Positions 59,928 to 60,337 of a stretch of 60,337 nucleotides of DNA are shown piece by piece (position 1 is the first letter of the stretch; every line of letters begins with the position of its first letter). This stretch comes from Terrimonas sp. (GTDB lineage: Bacteria; Bacteroidota; Bacteroidia; Chitinophagales; Chitinophagaceae): positions 1 through 60,337 of the forward strand of contig NZ_QCZJ01000032.1 of the NCBI RefSeq assembly GCF_003075435.1, in the 5' to 3' direction. A program made the translations under genes and the position numbers. The notes under the pieces are model-generated. The model was not told where the DNA came from. It made no database searches and saw only the letters and a list, made by a program, of their open reading frames with translations.

Positions 59928-60337
59928 TTATCTCACAAAAGCCATCGCCACACCTCCGTCAACATTCAGCACATTACCTGTTGATTTATTCAGCAACCCG
60001 CCCACAAAGGCAAAACATGCATTGGCAATATCTTCCGGTAAAATAATTTCATTAAGCAATGTGCGGCCTGCATAGTATTTAGGCAGCTCTTCTACTTTTA
60101 TACCATACGCTTTTGCACGACCTTCAGCCCAGCCGCCGCTCCATATATTACTGCCGGAAATCACAGCATCTGGATTTACTACGTTCACCCTTATATGGTC
60201 TTTTCCAAGTTCGGCCGCATTCAGTCTTGACAAATGCAACTGCGCAGCTTTTGCAGAACCATAACCGGCATTATTCGGCCCGCTTACCAATGCGTTTTTA
60301 CTTACTATATTCAATACATCACCACCCAGGTTTTGTT
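59928..60337 (-). CDS. C-terminal part of a short-chain dehydrogenase, probably bifunctional rhamnulose-1-phosphate aldolase/alcohol dehydrogenase (truncated by window end)
   Basis: The frame is open to the end of the window, so the N-terminus is missing. The visible 136 residues end a Rossmann-type short-chain dehydrogenase: the catalytic motif region SKNALVSGPNNAGYGSAKAAQLH contains the Tyr-x-x-x-Lys pair, followed by DHIRVNVVNPDAV and the closing IANACFAFVGGLLNKSTGNVLNVDGGVAMAF. This form (SGPNNAGYGSAKAA) is typical of the fused aldolase/dehydrogenase of rhamnose pathways, which splits L-rhamnulose 1-phosphate to L-lactaldehyde and DHAP and then converts lactaldehyde. The aldolase half would lie outside the window, so the fusion is inferred. 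It is the most upstream visible gene of the rhamnose cluster. Confidence 0.87.
   Translation of the reverse strand, partial: QNLGGDVLNIVSKNALVSGPNNAGYGSAKAAQLHLSRLNAAELGKDHIRVNVVNPDAVISGSNIWSGGWAEGRAKAYGIKVEELPKYYAGRTLLNEIILPEDIANACFAFVGGLLNKSTGNVLNVDGGVAMAFVR

Overview
The window looks like chromosomal DNA of a Bacteroidota bacterium, most likely of the Chitinophagaceae/Sphingobacteriia type. The basis is a SusC/SusD pair preceded by an ECF sigma factor and a FecR/DUF4974 anti-sigma factor, several promoter elements of the Bacteroidota form TAnnTTTG, almost no Shine-Dalgarno sites, frequent TTG/GTG starts, a tmRNA tag starting with G and ending in YAMAA, and families typical of the phylum (tricorn-like S41 protease, DUF3667, bacterial GH3, LytS/LytTR with a beta-propeller sensor). 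No rRNA, tRNA, IS element, prophage or CRISPR array was found.

Left part (1-20 kb), mostly housekeeping: a small lipoprotein, ilvE, a conserved unknown protein with a possible HolD-like (psi) pattern, rdgB, an ECF sigma factor with an anti-sigma-like membrane protein carrying a triplicated 30-residue module, a hotdog thioesterase, a Tat-exported sugar isomerase-like protein, ssrA (tmRNA) with its terminator, and a large tricorn-like protease. A periplasmic TPR protein and a membrane-anchored TIR protein follow as a tight pair. Next come a TMEM220-like protein, the minus-strand run GH3-dxr-rseP, and rplU-rpmA followed by a 42-residue Lys/Ala/Pro histone-H1-like gene.

Middle part (20-40.6 kb): a PolX homologue whose three polymerase aspartates are replaced while its PHP nuclease site is intact; a propeller-GAF-LytS kinase with its LytTR regulator; a MurNAc/GlcNAc kinase-like gene with murQ (peptidoglycan sugar salvage); a C-terminal processing protease; a YD-repeat-like secreted protein; a DUF3667 protein; mazG overlapping a very large NtrY-like kinase; and a two-gene unit of a D-2-hydroxyacid dehydrogenase (FAD plus Fe-S) and a phytanoyl-CoA dioxygenase-like oxygenase.

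Right part (40.9-60.3 kb): a polysaccharide utilisation locus (PUL) on the plus strand, in the order ECF sigma, FecR, SusC, SusD, GxGYxYP-like protein, acyl-CoA synthetase, GH26-CocE two-enzyme fusion, pectin-lyase-fold protein, alpha/beta hydrolase. It converges on a minus-strand L-rhamnose catabolic cluster (SDR/aldolase, mutarotase, isomerase, kinase) that runs off the window. I infer that the PUL imports and trims an acylated, probably mannose-containing glycan, that esterases strip acyl groups, and that the CoA ligase recovers the released acid. The rhamnose genes may serve the same or a neighbouring substrate. The most unusual items are the GH26-CocE fusion with its CoA ligase neighbour, the TIR/TPR transmembrane pair, the polymerase-dead PolX and the possible psi-like protein. 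All family names come from reading motifs by eye; no database search was run.
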